Source: Hanstruepera ponticola
Lineage (GTDB): Bacteria; Bacteroidota; Bacteroidia; Flavobacteriales; Flavobacteriaceae
DNA length: 64,000 nt
Direction: 5' to 3'
Assembly: GCF_012931685.1 (NCBI RefSeq)
Contig: NZ_JABANC010000003.1
Coordinates: 248,001 to 312,000, forward strand
Part shown: positions 62,170 to 64,000 of the stretch, piece by piece
How positions within the stretch are numbered: the stretch's first letter is position 1
Layout: every line of letters begins with the position of its first letter
The notes under the pieces: generated by a model
What the model saw: only the letters and a program-made list of their open reading frames with translations
The model's database searches: none
What the model was told of the DNA's origin: nothing
Made by a program: the position numbers and the translations under genes

Positions 62170-64000
62170 TTAATCTTCTATAGATTCATAAATTAAACGC
62201 TGAATCTCTGTTCTTATATTTTCTTTTAATAATCTGTTTGATCCTGCAATAGGATACGTCCTATTAGCCAAAAACACATAAACAATTTCTTCTTCTGGGT
62301 CTGCCCAAGCGTAGGTGCCTGTAAATCCTGAATGTCCAAAACTAGTCATTGATATACAACCACATGTTGGACCATCTTCACCTAGTTGTGGTTTATCAAA
62401 CCCTATCCCTCTTCTGTTATCACTTTCACAGAAATAACAGGTATTAAATTTATCCAATGTTTCAGACTTAAAATAGCGTTTTCCTCCATAATAGCCCTTT
62501 TGTAAATACATCTGCATAATTTTGGCAACATCATTGGCATTACTAAAAATTCCTGCATGACCACCAACACCTCCTTGCATGGCAGCTCCCATATCATGCA
62601 CATATCCTTTTATTTCTTGATAACGATAATAATCGTCTAATTCTGTTGGCACAATGGATTTATTGCTAAACTTATTGTATGGATTATAAGTTGTGTAATT
62701 TGCGCCTAAAGATTCATAAAAATGTTCCTGAACCAATTCATCCATTGGTTTGTCGTAATGCTTTTCAATAAATTTCTTTAGAATGTAGTAAGGTAAATCG
62801 CTATAACGATATCTTAACCTATTTAATAAATCAGAATCCTTTATAATCTTTTGAATTGAGTCCTGATAATCCCGTCGCATAAATAAGTCATTTGCTACTT
62901 TTACACTAAATTCAGAGCTTTTTTCATTTCTGTAATACCTGGCATCTGGTTTTTTAGTCACTGAATCTAAAGTCGCGTAATAAAAAGGAATCCATGGTTT
63001 TAATCTGGCATAATGCGAAAGCATTTTTTTGATTGTTACATCCTTTTTGTTAGAATTAGTATACTCTGGCAAGAGTTGAGAGAGTTTAGAATCTAGTGAT
63101 ACCACGCCTTGTTCTTCAAGCTCCATTATCAAGGGAAGCGTTGCTAGAATTTTTGTCAATGAAGCTACATCATAAATGTCATTAAATTTTACAGTTTCAG
63201 CATCAGCTTCATATGTATGTTTTCCAAAATTTTTATTGTAAATAACTTTTCCCTTTCTAGCTACCAATAATTGGATTCCTGGTGTCATTTCATTATCAAC
63301 GGCATATTGAGCTACCGAATCTAATTTACCCAATTTTTTAGAATTCACACCAACACGTTCAGGAATCGTATAACCTAACAAAGACATTGAATTATAATCA
63401 ACTCCATCGCCTTCATTATAAAACTTTCCTATTGAAACTGGTAATTTACCTTTGGCTTCAATGGCACCAAAAATCATTTGAGCCGATATTTTTTGAGACG
63501 TATCACTATTCTGATAACTCACAACTAAAGCTTCAATGTTTTCAAAAGTAGCTATGTCTAAAAGCGCATATGGTTTTACAAAAACATCCAAAATAACAGT
63601 ATTGGTTCTAGCAATTTCATAGAGCCAAACCAATTCTTTATCACTAAATTGATAATCTTTCCATGGATGATCATTTGAACGATGAAATCCAACAACCACA
63701 GTGTTGTAAGCTTTTAGTTTTGTAATGAGTTCATCTAGATTGTCAGCTTTCACCTCGTGAACCTTGGTGTATTTTTGTAATTCTTTAAAAAAAACAGAAC
63801 CAGAGTCGTCTCCTAATTGCACATAAGCAACACGTTTGTTTTTAAGGTCTCTTATAGGCAGCAAATTACTTTTGTTTTTAACTACCGTTATGGCCTTTTC
63901 AAAGGCTAATTCATTAAGGATTTGATCCTTTGGCCTATTGAGTTCGTTAACTAAATTTTCAATTACAATAGGCTTAAAATTATTTAAGCCCACTTTATAT
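62170..64000 (-). CDS. GH3 C-terminal domain / serine hydrolase (beta-lactamase-type) fusion, 5' end outside window
   Basis: The frame is open for 610 codons to the window edge without a stop, so the start lies beyond position 64000. Residues before about 190 look like a GH3 C-terminal domain. The rest is a class C beta-lactamase-type domain, with SLTK (Ser-x2-Lys), a Tyr-Ser element in RYRYSDLPYY, and HSG in FGHSGFTGTYAW. Complete relatives of about 970 residues start with a signal peptide and a GH3 N-terminal (beta-N-acetylhexosaminidase-like) domain. A role in cell-wall or glycan turnover is likely but not proven. Confidence 0.85.
   Translation of the reverse strand, partial: YKVGLNNFKPIVIENLVNELNRPKDQILNELAFEKAITVVKNKSNLLPIRDLKNKRVAYVQLGDDSGSVFFKELQKYTKVHEVKADNLDELITKLKAYNTVVVGFHRSNDHPWKDYQFSDKELVWLYEIARTNTVILDVFVKPYALLDIATFENIEALVVSYQNSDTSQKISAQMIFGAIEAKGKLPVSIGKFYNEGDGVDYNSMSLLGYTIPERVGVNSKKLGKLDSVAQYAVDNEMTPGIQLLVARKGKVIYNKNFGKHTYEADAETVKFNDIYDVASLTKILATLPLIMELEEQGVVSLDSKLSQLLPEYTNSNKKDVTIKKMLSHYARLKPWIPFYYATLDSVTKKPDARYYRNEKSSEFSVKVANDLFMRRDYQDSIQKIIKDSDLLNRLRYRYSDLPYYILKKFIEKHYDKPMDELVQEHFYESLGANYTTYNPYNKFSNKSIVPTELDDYYRYQEIKGYVHDMGAAMQGGVGGHAGIFSNANDVAKIMQMYLQKGYYGGKRYFKSETLDKFNTCYFCESDNRRGIGFDKPQLGEDGPTCGCISMTSFGHSGFTGTYAWADPEEEIVYVFLANRTYPIAGSNRLLKENIRTEIQRLIYESIED

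Overview
The window is chromosomal DNA from a marine-type member of the Bacteroidota, most likely family Flavobacteriaceae. Signs for this are very low GC, AT-rich spacers, a type IX secretion (T9SS) regulator of the PorX type, a cargo protein with a T9SS sorting tail, surface-lipoprotein signals of the Cys-Ser-Ser-Asp-Asp type, Bacteroidota -7 boxes (TAnnTTTG) ahead of many genes, and bacillithiol synthesis (BshA). No rRNA, tRNA, transposase, phage gene or CRISPR array was recognised.

Layout. 1-5282: housekeeping block with an HD-domain hydrolase, porX, tsaE, a small secreted peptide overlapping a membrane protein, alanine dehydrogenase and a small anchored protein, closed by a bidirectional terminator. 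5303-8758: a 1151-residue T9SS-secreted protein made of a beta-propeller-like head, nine Ig/PKD-like repeats and a sorting domain, with a recent 426-bp internal tandem duplication. 9201-32302: a complete cell-surface polysaccharide locus holding four GT4 and one GT2 glycosyltransferases, a MurJ/Wzx-type flippase, a Wzy-like polymerase, two asparagine-synthase-like amidotransferases, two PLP sugar aminotransferases, a PglC-type initiating transferase, a PglF-type dehydratase, a deacetylase, a Wza-type lipoprotein and a Wzc-type tyrosine kinase. It is interrupted by two opposite-strand FemAB/GNAT-like paralogues. 32304-44504: mixed core genes (proline dehydrogenase, aroB, Lrp and Xre regulators, DinB-like protein, M14 peptidase, TerC, alpha/beta hydrolase, MutS2 without Smr domain, DCC protein, envelope proteins). 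44976-50560: a leftward gene string with a DAACS symporter, GshB-family ATP-grasp, two-domain sulfurtransferase fused to a TerB-like tail, N-formylglutamate-amidohydrolase-like protein and QEGLA/DUF1704 metallopeptidase-like protein. 50741-64000: PAP2 phosphatase, aroC, LpxH-like hydrolase, surface lipoprotein, large FAD/Fe-S oxidoreductase, barrel protein, GNAT enzyme, a DUF4130/radical-SAM pair, bshA and the 3' part of a GH3/serine-hydrolase fusion.

How it fits together. The polysaccharide genes form a plausible full pathway from UDP-sugar modification through lipid-linked assembly, flipping and polymerisation to export. The most interesting part is the string at 44976-49188. It joins a GshB-type ATP-grasp ligase to a peptidase family whose animal members (MATCAP) remove C-terminal tyrosine from tubulin, in a genome that appears to use bacillithiol rather than glutathione. 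I read it as a possible undescribed amino-acid or peptide ligation, removal and recycling pathway. Functions are assigned from sequence alone; no database search was possible.
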